Origin: a bacterium
Lineage (GTDB): Bacteria > Armatimonadota > Zipacnadia > Zipacnadales > UBA11051
NCBI GenBank assembly: GCA_030604405.1
Contig: JAUVVY010000002.1
Span: 62,001-126,000, forward strand
Reading direction: 5' to 3'
DNA: 64,000 nt
The translations under genes were made by a program, and so were the position numbers. The notes under the pieces were generated by a model. That model was not told the DNA's origin. It saw only the letters and a program-made list of their open reading frames with translations, and made no database searches. Below, piece by piece: positions 43,374 to 51,629 of this stretch; the first letter of the stretch is position 1; the number at the start of each line of letters is the position of its first letter.

Positions 43374-43508
43374 TCGGAGCACCCTCTCAAGTGTCGAGTC
43401 TCGTTTGCTGTGGTGAATTTGCTCATAGCGCCGGGCATTTCCTCCCTTGACAGAAAACTTTTTTTCACAAAGCGTTATTGCACAATTGCATGCGACTGAG
43501 AAAAAAGG

Positions 43509-43537
43509 TTTGACAGATTGCACCGTACGTGGTACGC
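43509..43537 (+). promoter_or_regulatory. candidate trp operon promoter
   Basis: A perfect TTGACA at 43509-43514 with a 17-bp spacer to TACGCT (43532-43537), a poor -10 with three of six matches. Transcription would start about 14 bp before the leader peptide. The palindrome CGTAC-GTG-GTACG (43524-43536) spans the spacer and -10 and could be a repressor site; TrpR-type binding is speculative. Confidence 0.5.
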
Positions 43538-43557
43538 TCCGCGATCAAGTGATAGAA

Positions 43558-43620
43558 ATGTACAGTACTCGTGCTACCAACTACATCAACAGAGACTGCT
43601 CGAGCTGGTGCTGGCCATAG
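43558..43620 (+). CDS. trpL: trp leader peptide (20 aa, ends CSSWCWP)
   Basis: A 20-codon ORF: ATG 43558, stop TAG 43618-43620. It has Trp codons at 17 and 19 (43606-43608 and 43612-43614), separated by Cys, the arrangement expected of an attenuation leader peptide. It lies 238 bp before trpE and directly before two terminator hairpins. The ribosome site is weak (AAGTGA about 8 nt upstream). Two Trp codons in 20 is far above background, and the position makes chance unlikely. Confidence 0.8.
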   Translation: MYSTRATNYINRDCSSWCWP

Positions 43621-43673
43621 GCGAGCCGGCGCCAGCGTGCCTGGATTAAGCTAGAGGCCGTGAGCCGGTTCGC
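43621..43673 (+). promoter_or_regulatory. antiterminator pairing before trp terminator 1
   Basis: GCGAGCCGGC (43621-43630) can pair with GCCGGTTCGC (43664-43673), 10 bp including one G-U. It starts one base after the leader stop codon. It overlaps the ascending arm of terminator 1 by 2 nt and takes up its loop, so the two structures conflict. A ribosome at the stop codon would cover 43621-43630; one stalled at Trp17 would mostly leave it free. A competing early hairpin is GCTGGC (43610-43615) with GCCAGC (43631-43636). Confidence 0.6.
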
Positions 43674-43694
43674 CGCGAAGCTCGCGGCCTTTTT
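43656..43694 (+). terminator. trp leader terminator 1 (attenuator)
   Basis: GGCCGTGAGC (43656-43665) pairs with GCTCGCGGCC (43680-43689), 10 bp with one G-U, followed by TTTTT. It lies 36 nt after the leader peptide stop codon. Confidence 0.85.
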
Positions 43695-43749
43695 GTTTGT
43701 CTTGCCTGGTATGTAGTCAGATCCGACGTTGTTCTCGAAGGCCGTGGGC
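43680..43749 (+). promoter_or_regulatory. alternative pairing linking the two trp terminators
   Basis: The descending arm of terminator 1 (GCTCGCGGCC, 43680-43689) can also pair with the ascending arm of terminator 2 (GGCCGTGGGC, 43740-43749): 10 bp with two G-U pairs. When terminator 1 is not formed this pairing would block terminator 2. Confidence 0.5.
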
Positions 43750-43776
43750 GGATAGTAGCCGCTCGCGGCCTTTTTT
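43738..43776 (+). terminator. trp leader terminator 2 (attenuator)
   Basis: AAGGCCGTGGGCGG (43738-43751) pairs with CCGCTCGCGGCCTT (43759-43772), 14 bp with two G-U pairs, followed by further T to 43776. It is homologous to terminator 1 (both carry an AGGCCGTG ascending arm and a GCTCGCGGCCTTTTT descending arm), suggesting local duplication. It lies 82 bp before trpE. Confidence 0.87.
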
Positions 43777-43857
43777 GCTATCACACCGAAGCCGCGACCT
43801 ACTCGACAAAAGCGGCGGCTGCTTTTCGGCCCCCGGCCCTAAAAGGAGACACACAAC

Positions 43858-45357
43858 ATGTACACGCCAACGCTTCAGGAGTTTATAGAGAAGGCGCAAC
43901 ACGGCAACCTCATTCCGGTCTATCGCGAATTGGTAGCCGATATTGACACACCGGTGTCAGCCTATCTCAAACTCAGCGAGATAGGCAATGGCTACAGTTT
44001 CTTGCTGGAGAGTGTCGAGGGTAGCGAGAATGTGGCGCGCTATTCGTACCTGGGCTGTGCGCCATACCAGTCGCTGGCCTCACGCGGCACGGAGGTGACC
44101 GTTACCGCCGGGGCCGCGCAGCACAAGCGCACACTCAAGCAGGGACAGGACGCGCTCCACGTTGTCAAGGAGCTGATGTCGCAGTACGACTTCGTGCCCC
44201 CTGACACGCCTGACCGCTTCTATGGCGGCGCGGTAGGCTATCTCAGCTACGACATGGTCCGATTCTTCGAGGACCTGCCCGACGAGAACCCCGACGACCT
44301 TCAGCTTCCCGATTGCGAATTGATGTTCACCGATACATTGGTCATCTTCGATCACGTAATGCACCGGCTGCGCATCGTCGCCAACGCTCACGTGACCGAC
44401 GATCCGCAAGCGGCTTACTGGGAGGCGACCGAGCGGATCGATCGGCTTGTGGAGGCCTTGCAGGGCCCGCTGCCCGAGCAGCCGCGGCGACCGCTGACGC
44501 CCCGAATCCCCGATGACCCGACGGCGATGAAGTCAACGATGACCAAGAGCCGGCACCGCGATGCCGTCCTGCAGGCCAAGGAGTATATCGCCGCCGGTGA
44601 CGTGATCCAGGTGGTGATATCGCATCGGCTTTCTGCAGAGTTGCAGGTGCCACCGTTTGATCTGTACCGCGCTCTGCGTGTCATCAACCCCTCGCCCTAC
44701 ATGTACTATCTCAGCTTCGGCGAGACGAAAATAATCGGCGCTTCGCCGGAGCTGCTTGTGCGCGAGGAGGACGGAAAAGTGGTGACCCGGCCTATTGCCG
44801 GCACTCGGCGACGCGGAAAAGACGCCGCCGAGGACAAGTACCTGGCTGAGGACCTGCTTGCCGACGAAAAGGAGCGCGCCGAGCACATCATGCTGGTTGA
44901 CCTCCACCGCAACGACATCGGCCGTGTCTGTAAGCCCGGGACCGTGGAGGTGGACCTGCTCATGAAGGTCGAGCACTACAGCCATGTCATGCACATCGTT
45001 ACCAACGTGATTGGCGAGCTGGCCGACGGATATGACCAGTACGACCTGCTGCGGGCGGTATTCCCTGCCGGCACTGTCAGCGGGGCCCCCAAGATCCGCG
45101 CCATGGAGATTATCGAGGAACTGGAGCCGGTGCGACGCGGTCCGTATGCCGGAGTTATCGGCTACTTTAGCTTCTCCGGCACCATGGACACCTGCATCAC
45201 CCTGCGGACCATCATCGGCAAGAACGGCACCTACTATTTCCAGGCCGGCGGCGGCATTGTTGCCGATTCCGTGCCGGAGAACGAGTACGAGGAAACGTTG
45301 CTGAAGATAGGCGCTTTACTTGATTCGGCGCGGTTGGCCGAGAGGGGGTTCGTCTGA
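43858..45357 (+). CDS. trpE: anthranilate synthase component I
   Basis: Converts chorismate and ammonia (from TrpG) to anthranilate. The protein has 499 residues. The N-terminal Trp-binding region includes GYSFLLESVEGSENVARYS; LLES is the feedback-inhibition motif. The C-terminal chorismate-binding domain has GDVIQVVISHRLS, ASPELLVREEDGKVVTRPIAGT, LADEKERAEHIMLVDLHRND and GAPKIRAMEIIEELEP. AAAGGAG precedes ATG 43858. It is the first gene of trpEGDCBA, controlled by the leader at 43558-43776. Presence of LLES implies inhibition by tryptophan as well. Confidence 0.97.
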   Translation: MYTPTLQEFIEKAQHGNLIPVYRELVADIDTPVSAYLKLSEIGNGYSFLLESVEGSENVARYSYLGCAPYQSLASRGTEVTVTAGAAQHKRTLKQGQDALHVVKELMSQYDFVPPDTPDRFYGGAVGYLSYDMVRFFEDLPDENPDDLQLPDCELMFTDTLVIFDHVMHRLRIVANAHVTDDPQAAYWEATERIDRLVEALQGPLPEQPRRPLTPRIPDDPTAMKSTMTKSRHRDAVLQAKEYIAAGDVIQVVISHRLSAELQVPPFDLYRALRVINPSPYMYYLSFGETKIIGASPELLVREEDGKVVTRPIAGTRRRGKDAAEDKYLAEDLLADEKERAEHIMLVDLHRNDIGRVCKPGTVEVDLLMKVEHYSHVMHIVTNVIGELADGYDQYDLLRAVFPAGTVSGAPKIRAMEIIEELEPVRRGPYAGVIGYFSFSGTMDTCITLRTIIGKNGTYYFQAGGGIVADSVPENEYEETLLKIGALLDSARLAERGFV

Positions 45358-45409
45358 TGGACGGGCGACGACGGACACACCGTGACAAATCGTGCGCGGA
45401 GGTGCGAAG

Positions 45410-46012
45410 ATGATAGTTCTGATAGACAATTATGATTCATTCACTTACAACCTGTACCAGTATCTCGCCGAACTGGGGGCGGTGGTTGTTGTTCACCGCA
45501 ATGACAAGGTATCGGTTGACGAGGTCCTGGGGGCTCAGCCGCAGGGCATCGTTATCTCTCCTGGGCCGTGCGTCCCCGACGACGCCGGCATCTGCTGCGA
45601 CCTGATAGAGGAGGCTGCCGGCCAGGTGCCGATATTGGGCGTATGTCTGGGGCATCAGTGCATCGGCCAGGTCTTTGGCGGCCGTATCGTCCGGGCCCCG
45701 CGCCTGATGCATGGCAAGACCTCGGAGATACTCCATGATGGCATGGGCGTCTTTAGCGACATTCCCAGTCCTTTCACCGCCATTCGCTACCACTCCCTGG
45801 TCATAGGGCCGGACAGTATGCCCGATTGCCTAGAGCTCTCCGCGCGCACCGAGATGGGCGAAATAATGGGTGTGCGGCACGTGCACCACCCCATTGAGGG
45901 AGTTCAGTTTCATCCCGAATCGATCATGACCGAGCACGGCAAAAGGCTGCTGGCAAATTTCCTGGAAAAAACAGGAGTAAGCATTGCCCGCGGCGTTCTG
46001 GAGCCATGTTAA
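45410..46012 (+). CDS. trpG: anthranilate synthase component II (glutamine amidotransferase)
   Basis: Class I glutamine amidotransferase of 200 residues that supplies ammonia to TrpE. It opens with VLIDNYDSFTYNLYQYL. The catalytic triad is visible: Cys79 in GVCLGHQCIG, His168 and Glu170 in QFHPESI. GGAGGTG lies 6 nt before ATG 45410, ruling out the start at 45392. It is not fused to trpD. In some bacteria the same subunit also serves p-aminobenzoate synthase (PabA); its place in the operon supports TrpG. Confidence 0.96.
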   Translation: MIVLIDNYDSFTYNLYQYLAELGAVVVVHRNDKVSVDEVLGAQPQGIVISPGPCVPDDAGICCDLIEEAAGQVPILGVCLGHQCIGQVFGGRIVRAPRLMHGKTSEILHDGMGVFSDIPSPFTAIRYHSLVIGPDSMPDCLELSARTEMGEIMGVRHVHHPIEGVQFHPESIMTEHGKRLLANFLEKTGVSIARGVLEPC

Positions 46013-46027
46013 GGAGGCGCTGAGATA

Positions 46028-47053
46028 ATGCTTAAAGAGATATTGACAAAGCTGATCGAAGGGCGCGACATAACTGCTGATGAGGCCGAGGCGGCGATGA
46101 CGCAAATCATGACCGGGGAGGCATCCGAAGCCGAGATCGGTGCTTTCCTGGTGGCGATGCGGATTCGCGGCGAGAAACCCGACCACATCGAGGGCTTTGC
46201 TCGTTGCATGCGTGCAACCTGCGTCCCAATACGCCCGAAAAGCACCGACTTGGTTGACACCTGCGGTACCGGCGGCGACAAGCTGCAGACCTTCAATATC
46301 TCGACCGCCGCCGCTCTAGTAGCTGCCGGCGCGGGCGTCAAGATCGCCAAACACGGCAACCGCTCGGTATCCAGCCAGTGCGGCAGTGCCGACGTGCTGG
46401 CGGCGCTTGGTGTTAATATGGATCAGTCGCCTGAGCAGGCGGCCGACTCGATTGACAATTGTGGCCTCGGATTTCTTTTCGCACCGAATTTGCACCCGGC
46501 GATGAAGTACGCCATCGGGCCGCGGCGGGCGCTGGGAATTCGCACGGTATTCAACGTACTCGGCCCGCTTACCAATCCGGCCGGCGCCTCGCGGCAACTG
46601 CTGGGCGTTTTTGCGCCGGAGCTTACCCAGACGCTGGCGGAGACGCTCGGCCGCTTAGGCTCGGTTCATGCCCTGGTAGTCCACGGTCTCGATGGCATAG
46701 ACGAGCTTTCCACGATCGGCCCGACCCAGGTGTCGGAGCTTTCCGGTGGCGAAGTGCAGACGTATCAACTGGATGCGGCGGATTTCGGCTTTGAGCGGGC
46801 CGCAGCCGAGGACATCGCTGGCGGCAGCCCGCAGACCAACGCGCAGATAATCGAAGACCTGCTCGATGGCGAGCCAGGCCCGCGCCGCGACATTGTGCTA
46901 TACAACGCCGGCGCGGCGATATACGTGGGTGCAGAGGCCGATGACATTGCCTCCGGTATCCTAATGGCGGCCGAAAGCATGGACAGCGGTGCGGCGCGAT
47001 GCGTGCTCGAATGTCTGCGCGGGGCATCAGGTGAAAGCCCAGAGGCGGACTGA
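46028..47053 (+). CDS. trpD: anthranilate phosphoribosyltransferase
   Basis: Adds phosphoribose to anthranilate. The protein has 341 residues with DEAEAAMTQIMTGEASEAEIGAFL (shown here as the family N-terminal helical region), DTCGTGGDKLQTFNISTAAAL (PRPP-binding region, near 77-97), KHGNRSVSSQCGSADVLAALG, and HPAMKYAIGPRRALGIRTVFN in pieces, all family hallmarks. AAGGAGG lies about 12 nt before ATG 46028. It begins 15 bp after trpG and ends 1 bp before trpC. Confidence 0.97.
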   Translation: MLKEILTKLIEGRDITADEAEAAMTQIMTGEASEAEIGAFLVAMRIRGEKPDHIEGFARCMRATCVPIRPKSTDLVDTCGTGGDKLQTFNISTAAALVAAGAGVKIAKHGNRSVSSQCGSADVLAALGVNMDQSPEQAADSIDNCGLGFLFAPNLHPAMKYAIGPRRALGIRTVFNVLGPLTNPAGASRQLLGVFAPELTQTLAETLGRLGSVHALVVHGLDGIDELSTIGPTQVSELSGGEVQTYQLDAADFGFERAAAEDIAGGSPQTNAQIIEDLLDGEPGPRRDIVLYNAGAAIYVGAEADDIASGILMAAESMDSGAARCVLECLRGASGESPEAD

Positions 47054-47054
47054 C

Positions 47055-47861
47055 ATGTCAATACTCACCGAGATTGTGCGCAGCAAGCAGCGCCACTTGA
47101 ACGGGCTCATAACTGCGGCCTCGTCGGCCTATATGCGCGATGCGGCTGACTCGGCGCCGGCGCCACGAGATTTCATCGCCGCACTGCAGGCCGATACGGT
47201 GCAGGTCATCGCTGAGATAAAGCGGGCTAGCCCGTCGCAAGGTGCTATCAATGCGAAACTGGATGTGTCTGCGCTGGCAGCGGAGTATCAGCGAAATGGC
47301 GCAGCGGCTATCAGCGTGCTTACTGACGAGAACTATTTTGGCGGGAGCATCGAGGACCTCAGACAGGCGCGAGACGCGGTGAATCTGCCTCTATTGCGGA
47401 AGGATTTCATAATCTCTGAGTATCAGATCTACGAAGCACGTGCGGCTGGTGCTGACGCGGCTCTGCTGATAGTGGCGGCTCTTGATCCGGCGACGCTGGC
47501 GGCGATGCTGGGCCTCACGCACCAGCTGGGCATGGCCGCACTGGTCGAGGCGCACACGCATCAGGAGTTAGATATCGCACTGGCCGGCGGCGCCAGGCTG
47601 GTCGGCATCAACAACCGCGACTTGAATACTCTCCAGGTGTCGCTGGATACGTTCGCGGACCTGGCGCAGCGGGTGCCGCCGGAATGCACGCTGGTCAGCG
47701 AAAGCGGAATACACAGCCGGGCTGATGTCGAGTATGTGGCGCAGAGCGGGGCAGAGGCGGTGCTGGTCGGCACGAGTCTGGTCGCTGCCAGATCACCTGG
47801 CGATGCTTTGAAAGAGCTATTGGGAGTCCCGATAAGTCCACGACGGACGGGGCGAGCTTGA
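47055..47861 (+). CDS. trpC: indole-3-glycerol-phosphate synthase
   Basis: TIM-barrel enzyme forming indole-3-glycerol phosphate. The protein has 268 residues with VQVIAEIKRASPSQGAI (catalytic Lys and phosphate site), AAAISVLTDENYFGG, LLRKDFIISEYQIYEARAAG, LVEAHTHQELDIAL, GINNRDLNTLQV and LVSESGIHSRAD. It is monofunctional; no TrpF domain is fused. ATG 47055 directly follows the trpD stop. A 120-bp gap with a possible internal promoter separates it from trpB. Confidence 0.97.
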   Translation: MSILTEIVRSKQRHLNGLITAASSAYMRDAADSAPAPRDFIAALQADTVQVIAEIKRASPSQGAINAKLDVSALAAEYQRNGAAAISVLTDENYFGGSIEDLRQARDAVNLPLLRKDFIISEYQIYEARAAGADAALLIVAALDPATLAAMLGLTHQLGMAALVEAHTHQELDIALAGGARLVGINNRDLNTLQVSLDTFADLAQRVPPECTLVSESGIHSRADVEYVAQSGAEAVLVGTSLVAARSPGDALKELLGVPISPRRTGRA

Positions 47862-47892
47862 GCGAACAGCCCGGCTGGCGCCTGGCCCAGCC

Positions 47893-47922
47893 TTGAAAGA
47901 CACGGCCCTTAGGCAGTATAGT
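47893..47922 (+). promoter_or_regulatory. possible internal promoter before trpB
   Basis: TTGAAA (47893-47898), 18-bp spacer, TATAGT (47917-47922), in the 120-bp gap between trpC and trpB, about 60 bp before the trpB start. It would give trpBA expression independent of the attenuated leader. Confidence 0.5.
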
Positions 47923-47981
47923 GATTGCTCATCCCTTCTAAGTTGATCGGGTTGCTGTCGCTATCATGGAGGTGCACTCTA

Positions 47982-49178
47982 TTGTCTCAGGCAGCTACAG
48001 ACGCGGGACGTTTCGGTCGCTTCGGCGGCCAGTACGTACCGGAGAATTTGATGGCCGCAGTGGAAGAGCTGGCCGCGGCCTTTGATGTTGCGATGGCGGA
48101 CCCGCAGTTCGTAGAGGAGTTCAATGATTACCTCCGAGATTACGCCGGGCGCCCGAGTCTGTTGTACCGCGCCGACCGCCTGTCCGAAGAAGTCGGCGCT
48201 ACGGTCTATCTTAAGCGTGAGGACCTCAATCATACGGGTTCGCACAAGATAAACAATACCCTCGGCCAGGCCTTGCTGGCTCGGCGCATGGGCAAGCGCC
48301 GTCTCATTGCCGAGACCGGTGCCGGAATGCACGGTGTCGCCACAGCCACTGTCGCGGCGCTGTTCGGCATGGAATGTGTCGTATATATGGGCACTGAGGA
48401 TGTTCGCCGCCAGGAGCTGAACGTGTTTCGGATGCAGCTTTTGGGCAGCGAAATGGTGCCCGTTTCGGCGGGCAGCGGCACCCTCAAGGAGGCCATCAAC
48501 GAGGCCATCCGCGACTGGATGGAAAACTGTCAACGGAGCCACTATGTCCTGGGCAGTGTGTGCGGGACGCACCCGTATCCGACCATGGTCCGCGAATTTC
48601 AGACAGTGATTGGCCGCGAGACACGCCAGCAGTGCCTGGAACGCGAAGGTCGCCTGCCAAGCCACATCCTGGCATGTGTTGGCGGCGGCTCCAACGCTAT
48701 CGGCATATTCCATGCCTTCCTCGCTGATACTGAGGTACAGCTTATCGGCGTGGAGGCGGCCGGGCGCGGGCTCGACACTGACCTGCACTGCGCCAGCATC
48801 GGGCGCGGCACGTTTGGGGTTTTGCACGGTGCCGCAAGCCTGATGTTGCAGGATGAAGATGGTCAGGTGGCGCCATCACATTCGGTGTCTGCCGGACTCG
48901 ATTATCCGGCTGTCGGCCCGGAGCATGCTTATTTGCACGAAACCGGCCGCGCTGAGTATGTTGCGGCGACCGATGAGCAGGCAATTGACGCCTTCGTGCG
49001 GCTTTCGGAGCTCGAGGGCATCATCCCCGCGCTGGAGTCGGCGCATGCAGTGGCGCATCTGTTCGCGATGAAAGACCAGCTCGACCCGGACAGCCTGGTC
49101 ATCGTCAATCTATCGGGGCGTGGCGACAAGGATTGCCAGGAGGTACGGCAGATACTGGAGCAGCGAGGCAATGAATAG
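47982..49178 (+). CDS. trpB: tryptophan synthase beta chain
   Basis: PLP enzyme that joins indole and serine. The protein has 398 residues with [32 protein letters not shown] (PLP Lys), [26 protein letters not shown], and [16 protein letters not shown]. This is the TrpB1 type that works with TrpA. The start is TTG 47982: GGAGGTG at 47968-47974 is spaced 7 nt from it, and the protein then begins [11 protein letters not shown] as family members do. It overlaps trpA by 8 nt. Confidence 0.96.
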   Translation: MSQAATDAGRFGRFGGQYVPENLMAAVEELAAAFDVAMADPQFVEEFNDYLRDYAGRPSLLYRADRLSEEVGATVYLKREDLNHTGSHKINNTLGQALLARRMGKRRLIAETGAGMHGVATATVAALFGMECVVYMGTEDVRRQELNVFRMQLLGSEMVPVSAGSGTLKEAINEAIRDWMENCQRSHYVLGSVCGTHPYPTMVREFQTVIGRETRQQCLEREGRLPSHILACVGGGSNAIGIFHAFLADTEVQLIGVEAAGRGLDTDLHCASIGRGTFGVLHGAASLMLQDEDGQVAPSHSVSAGLDYPAVGPEHAYLHETGRAEYVAATDEQAIDAFVRLSELEGIIPALESAHAVAHLFAMKDQLDPDSLVIVNLSGRGDKDCQEVRQILEQRGNE

Positions 49179-49983
49179 AATCCACGAGGCATTTGCAAAC
49201 ACACGGCAAGACGGCCGCGGGGCGCTGATCATTTATCTGACCGGCGGCTTTCCGAATATCGAGGAATCGGCAGAATTCATCATTACTGCTGCCAATTCGG
49301 GCGCTGATATTATCGAGGTCGGAGTCCCGTTCAGCGACCCTATCGCCGACGGCCCTACCATCCAGGCAGCCGGCGAGCAGGCCTTGGCCGCCGGCGCCAG
49401 CGTCAGGAAGGTCATCGCGATGGTAAGCGAAGTCAGCCGCCAGGTCGCCGCGCCGCTGGTAATAATGACCTGCTATAACCCCATCCTGGCTTACGGCCCC
49501 GACAGATTTGCAGCAGATGCCGTCGCTGCCGGTGTTTGCGGCGTGCTCATAGCGGACATGCCGCCGGCGGAAAGTCAGCAATGGTGCGCCAGCGCGGCAG
49601 GCAGTGGGCTCGCGACCGTCTTTCTGCTTGCCCCTACGACCAGAGAAGAACGCTTTGCGGAGATCATCGAGCTGACCACGGGGTTTGTATATATCCTCTC
49701 GCGCCAGGGCGTGACCGGAGTACGCGACAGCCTGCCGCCCGGTCTGCCGGAACTAGTCACCCGCGTCAAGCAACACACCGACATCCCGGTCGCCGTAGGC
49801 TTTGGGATTAGCAACGCTGAGCAGGTTGCTTCCGTGTGCGAGGTGGCGGATGGGGCGATAGTGGGCAGCGCGGTTGTCGGGGCGATTGCGCAGCAACAAA
49901 GCCGCGAAGCTCGGTTGGAAGCCGTGCAAAGCACTGTGTCAGAGCTAAGCAAGGGGACAGAGCCCTTTCTGTCACAGAAGTGA
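49171..49983 (+). CDS. trpA: tryptophan synthase alpha chain
   Basis: Cleaves indole-3-glycerol phosphate to indole, which is channelled to TrpB. The protein has 270 residues with [33 protein letters not shown] (catalytic Glu and Asp), [29 protein letters not shown] and [13 protein letters not shown]. It overlaps trpB by 8 nt (ATGAATAG). The final nine residues (GTEPFLSQK) are encoded by a small hairpin sequence containing GGGGACAG and look like an added tail. It ends the operon. Confidence 0.96.
   Translation: MNRIHEAFANTRQDGRGALIIYLTGGFPNIEESAEFIITAANSGADIIEVGVPFSDPIADGPTIQAAGEQALAAGASVRKVIAMVSEVSRQVAAPLVIMTCYNPILAYGPDRFAADAVAAGVCGVLIADMPPAESQQWCASAAGSGLATVFLLAPTTREERFAEIIELTTGFVYILSRQGVTGVRDSLPPGLPELVTRVKQHTDIPVAVGFGISNAEQVASVCEVADGAIVGSAVVGAIAQQQSREARLEAVQSTVSELSKGTEPFLSQK
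49956..49973 (+). repeat. small hairpin at the 3' end of trpA
   Basis: GACAGA (49956-49961) and TCTGTC (49968-49973) with a 6-nt loop, inside the last codons of trpA. The sequence begins GGGGACAG, as does the 72-bp element at 55250. No T-run follows, so it is not a convincing terminator. Confidence 0.4.
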
Positions 49984-50045
49984 GCGATGCTTCCGACCTT
50001 CATCGTTTTCAAAGAAAGCCTCTGTCCGCTTTTTGCGCTGCACAT

Positions 50046-50074
50046 TTGCAATAATTGGCGATCTCAGCTATAAT
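50046..50074 (+). promoter_or_regulatory. promoter of the homocitrate/isopropylmalate synthase-like gene
   Basis: TTGCAA (50046-50051), 17-bp spacer, TATAAT (50069-50074). It predicts a leader of about 240 nt before the gene, within the 338-bp gap after trpA. Confidence 0.62.
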
Positions 50075-50178
50075 TTGACCTGTAATGCCATGTGCAATCT
50101 GACCACGCAGGGAAAAAACTTCTTGATGCATCTCGAACAGAGCCTCTGGAGAGGGCGATGCGGCCCCATCCCTAGGCA

Positions 50179-50219
50179 CGCCGTGGCGCCCCATGTCCCA
50201 GGGTCCTAGGGCCACGGCG
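50179..50219 (+). promoter_or_regulatory. structured leader hairpin before the homocitrate synthase-like gene
   Basis: CGCCGTGGC (50179-50187) and GCCACGGCG (50211-50219) are a perfect 9-bp inverted repeat. Just outside and inside it, CCCTAGG (50170-50176) and CCTAGGG (50205-50211) can pair in competition. No T-run follows. It may be a regulatory leader RNA; I recognise no known class, and no convincing leader peptide. Confidence 0.42.
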
Positions 50220-50321
50220 ATACCCCAGCCTTTTGCATTCCCTGACAGCATTTCCACTTAACTGCACAGTTGAGCATAGCCCGACATTCTCGCCTATTGG
50301 CGCAACGGGGTGATATTTGAC

Positions 50322-51569
50322 ATGCCTAAGATTGAGTTCATTGACGTGACAAATCGTGATGGAGAGCAGACGGCCCGCATATCGCTCTCCAAACTTCAGA
50401 AAACGGTCATCAACTGGCTGCTGGACCAGATGGGCGTCTATCAGAGCGAAATGGGCTTCCCCCTGACCGCACACGAAGCCAACTACATCAACGCCAACGT
50501 AGCTCTCACCAAGCAGAACTGCGGTGAGAACGGTCCCCTCATCAAGCGGATCCAGCTTTCCGGCTGGTCGCGCGCTTTGGCCTCAGACGTAAAGATCGCC
50601 CAGGAACGCACGGATGTGGAGCATTTCAACCTCTCCATCTCCACCTCCGAGCAGATGCTGGAGTGGAAGTTCCAGGGCAAGTTCACCAATGAGGACATTA
50701 TCCGCATGATGGTTGACTCAGTGATAGCGGCGAAAGAGGGCGGGGCAGTTACCGCTGGTGTCAACGCCGAGGACGCCTCTCGCACGGATTTGGGCTTCCT
50801 CATCGAGTTCGCACAGGCAGGCAAGGAGGCGGGCGCGAACCGCTTCCGCTACTGCGATACTTTGGGCTATGACGACCCGGAGTCCACAGCCGAACGCATC
50901 AGCATTCTCGCCAAAGAGGTACAAATGCCTATCGAGATGCACTGCCACAACGATCTCGGCCTGGCTGTGGCGAATTCGTGCGCGGGTGCGGTCGCCTGTT
51001 GTGAGGCCGGTCAGGATGCCTATATCAACACCACGGTCAATGGTCTAGGGGAGAGGGCCGGCAACGCTGACTTGGTCTCATGTGTTCTGGCGCTGGAGTA
51101 CTCTGCCAAGTGGGGCAGGGAGAACTGGGTCACCGACGCAATTGATCTGAGCCAGGCCTGGAAGCTCGCCTATTACGTATCCAACGCATTCGGCGTGCCC
51201 ATCCCCATAAACCAGCCCGGCGTTGGTGACAACGCTTTCGCTCATGAAAGTGGCATCCACGCCGACGGCGCTTTGAAGGACCGCCATAACTACGAGCTGT
51301 ACGACTTCGAGGCACTTGGCCGCGGTGAGATCATCCACACCCAGACCGGCCGCGTTATTACTGCCGGAGCGCACAGCGGAGCCTCGGGGCTGGAGTATGT
51401 CTATAACCAGCTCGATTTGGGCTTCCGTGACGAGGAACACAAGCGCGAGATTCTCAAGCTCGCGCAGGTGGCCAACCTCCACAACCAGGCACCGTTGACT
51501 GAAGAGGAGCTGTGGTTCATTTACCATTGCCCGGAGATCGCCGCCCGACTGATAACGGTCACGGTGTAA
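50322..51569 (+). CDS. homocitrate/isopropylmalate synthase-family (HMGL-like) enzyme
   Basis: TIM-barrel acyl-CoA condensing enzyme of 415 residues. The start PKIEFIDVTNRDGEQTA holds the catalytic Arg-Asp of the family. RFRYCDTLGYDDPE, EMHCHNDLGLAVAN (metal His pair), NTTVNGLGERAGNADL and HESGIHADGALKD are conserved. It lacks the LeuA C-terminal regulatory domain, so homocitrate synthase, citramalate-type or a related synthase are all possible. GGGGTGAT precedes ATG 50322; GTG 50310 is an alternative. Single gene with its own promoter and a long leader. Confidence 0.85.
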   Translation: MPKIEFIDVTNRDGEQTARISLSKLQKTVINWLLDQMGVYQSEMGFPLTAHEANYINANVALTKQNCGENGPLIKRIQLSGWSRALASDVKIAQERTDVEHFNLSISTSEQMLEWKFQGKFTNEDIIRMMVDSVIAAKEGGAVTAGVNAEDASRTDLGFLIEFAQAGKEAGANRFRYCDTLGYDDPESTAERISILAKEVQMPIEMHCHNDLGLAVANSCAGAVACCEAGQDAYINTTVNGLGERAGNADLVSCVLALEYSAKWGRENWVTDAIDLSQAWKLAYYVSNAFGVPIPINQPGVGDNAFAHESGIHADGALKDRHNYELYDFEALGRGEIIHTQTGRVITAGAHSGASGLEYVYNQLDLGFRDEEHKREILKLAQVANLHNQAPLTEEELWFIYHCPEIAARLITVTV

Positions 51570-51629
51570 GCCGTCTTCCCGCAAGCCAGGCAGCAAGCGG
51601 CACGAGACAGCAGGGGACAATGCTCTTGT

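Noticed and set aside
43374-43857. T-box riboswitch upstream of trpE
   Set aside because: I see no T-box sequence (GGGTGGNACCGCG-like) in the leader, whereas a Trp-containing leader peptide and two terminators explain it.
50090-50209. 40-codon ORF in the leader of the homocitrate synthase-like gene, considered as a leader peptide
   Set aside because: It has four scattered Leu codons and no run of any amino acid, no ribosome site, and no terminator after it.
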